From: Climacteris rufus
Taxonomy: Eukaryota > Chordata > Aves > Passeriformes > Climacteridae
Reading direction: 5' to 3'
Assembly: GCA_013398175.1 (NCBI GenBank)
Contig: VZRZ01003127.1
Location: 422,504-486,503 of the forward strand
DNA length: 64,000 nucleotides
Below the pieces are notes generated by a model, which worked only from the letters and a program-made list of their open reading frames with translations, was not told the origin of the DNA and ran no database searches. The translations under genes and the position numbers were made by a program. Below are positions 63,340-64,000 of this stretch, piece after piece. Position 1 is the stretch's first letter. Every line of letters begins with the position of its first letter.

Positions 63340-63540
63340 ATTTGCCCAATAAATAATAATAATAATAATTGACATAATGGCAATAATAAAACCCATCCGT
63401 CTCCCCCGCCGCCCTCCCCGGCGCGTCGAGGGGATCCCAACTTTCGGCTGCGTTTATTTATCGGGTGGATTGGGGTTGGCTGACTTTAACACGAGCTGTC
63501 ACCAAACAAATCTCCCTGCGGCACAGCGGGTATTAAAACC
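63340..63540. promoter_or_regulatory. Candidate regulatory block beside an AAT repeat
   Basis: (AAT)n at 63347-63370 (caataaataataataataat) runs into attgacataatggcaataat and then a CpG-rich part (ccccgccgccctccccggcg, cgtcgaggggatcccaactt, tcggctgcgtttatttatcg) and AT-rich unique sequence (cgggtattaaaacc). No exon or transposon is recognised. Inference from composition. Confidence 0.25.
63347..63370 (+). repeat. AAT trinucleotide microsatellite
   Basis: aataaataataataataata followed by att: about six uninterrupted AAT units after an AATA variant. Confidence 0.92.
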
Positions 63541-64000
63541 ATCTTTCATGGATTCAAATCTTCCAAAAGGGGCCATCAGAGAAATGAGGACCAGGACTGG
63601 AGGCTCAGTGTTATTTTTCTCCCCCTCCTGTGAGATGCAAAGACTAAACATCCTCATTTGGTCTCGAAGCCCCATCTGGGGATATCAGGGCTGTGCCAAG
63701 CCTGAGATTGGAGGGATTGGATGTCACAACCTTTACAGCCACCTTAACAGCAGAAAAATCCATCAAAATTAACAGCTCCCCTTCGCACCCCCCCAGATTT
63801 AGTATTTTTTTCCCTTTATTAGTGGTGCTGAGTCAGTTATTATGGGCTGGGCATCTGGGATAAGGGGAGGGGGGAAAAGAGGGATATCCTGGCAAAATGG
63901 TGTGGAACACAGTAAAACTTGAGGGACTTGAAGGAGGTTCTGGCTGTGTGGGCCCCATCTAGGAGGAAGGAAAAGTGGGATAAATGAGGAGGACAAGCTA

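Larger units (their letters stand above)
60843..64000. other. Non-coding stretch to the window end
   Basis: No gene is recognised. GC-rich parts with CpG lie at 61400-61530 (gattaaacgccggggcctaa, ccgcgagtgcctcgctgatg), 62040-62290 and 63400-63480. Candidate regulatory and repeat items are listed separately. An open frame of 182 codons at 61656-62204 crosses the T/G repeat and is unrecognised. Confidence 0.5.

Noticed and set aside
1..64000. Endogenous retrovirus or LTR elements
   Set aside because: No paired LTRs, primer-binding site or gag/pol-like frame was recognised; the only reverse-transcriptase motifs are of the CR1-group LINE type.
1..64000. CRISPR array, tRNA, rRNA or bacterial-type operon
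   Set aside because: No regularly spaced direct repeats with unique spacers, no cloverleaf-like sequence noticed, and the gene density and repeat content are those of a vertebrate genome.

Overview
This window is vertebrate, almost certainly avian, nuclear DNA. The evidence is about nineteen 3'-anchored, 5'-truncated CR1 retrotransposon fragments on both strands. Each has the CR1 anatomy: a body, the GGTCCCTTCCAACCCAAACCATTC-type 3' region (or its complement) and a terminal GATTCTRTGA. The dominant subfamily wording (ccaggctgctccaagcc, gggcaccctgtgccagggcc) is what I associate with neoavian birds, probably songbirds; that narrower placement is inference. There are no bacterial operons, no CRISPR array, no tRNA or rRNA gene and no recognisable host protein-coding exon. 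I read the window as intergenic or intronic.

Layout. 1-8.6 kb is mostly unique sequence with one CR1 (1756-2280) and AT-rich segments. 8.6-11.4 kb has two CR1 pieces and an abutting octamer plus kappaB motif (9782-9799). 11.4-18.9 kb is unique, with GC-rich patches near 13.1, 13.8 and 15.7 kb, a TAATTA-rich candidate regulatory block (15.88-16.23 kb) and a GGAGA microsatellite. 18.9-22 kb holds a CR1 interrupted by a 105-N gap, a block also found at 27.5 kb, a 54-base T run and a long CR1. 24.3-28.5 kb holds an old CR1-group LINE relic, candidate regulatory blocks and three CR1 pieces. 30.7-32.2 kb holds a CR1, a decayed reverse-transcriptase segment and a short CR1 tail. 34.7-35.3 kb is a 16-bp minisatellite. 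35.3-50 kb is mostly unique, with three CR1 tails and several old SINE/LINE scraps. 50.4-52 kb contains an inverted pair of 130-bp arms at 97% identity, the second flanked by 15-bp direct repeats. 54-55 kb has three CR1 fragments in a row. 55.5-64 kb has a 57-N gap between similar A-rich flanks, candidate regulatory blocks, two CR1 pieces, T/G-rich repeats and a 20-bp triplicate carrying a perfect CArG box.

How the parts fit: nothing here forms a pathway. The elements are layers of retrotransposon insertion of different ages in non-coding DNA that may also carry cis-regulatory modules. The two best structural observations are the direct-repeat-flanked inverted copy near 51.8 kb and the pair of CR1 3' ends that share about 205 bp of non-CR1 flank (19.3 and 27.6 kb). 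Coordinates of decayed elements are by eye, to about 10-20 bp. Evolutionary conservation cannot be judged from one sequence.
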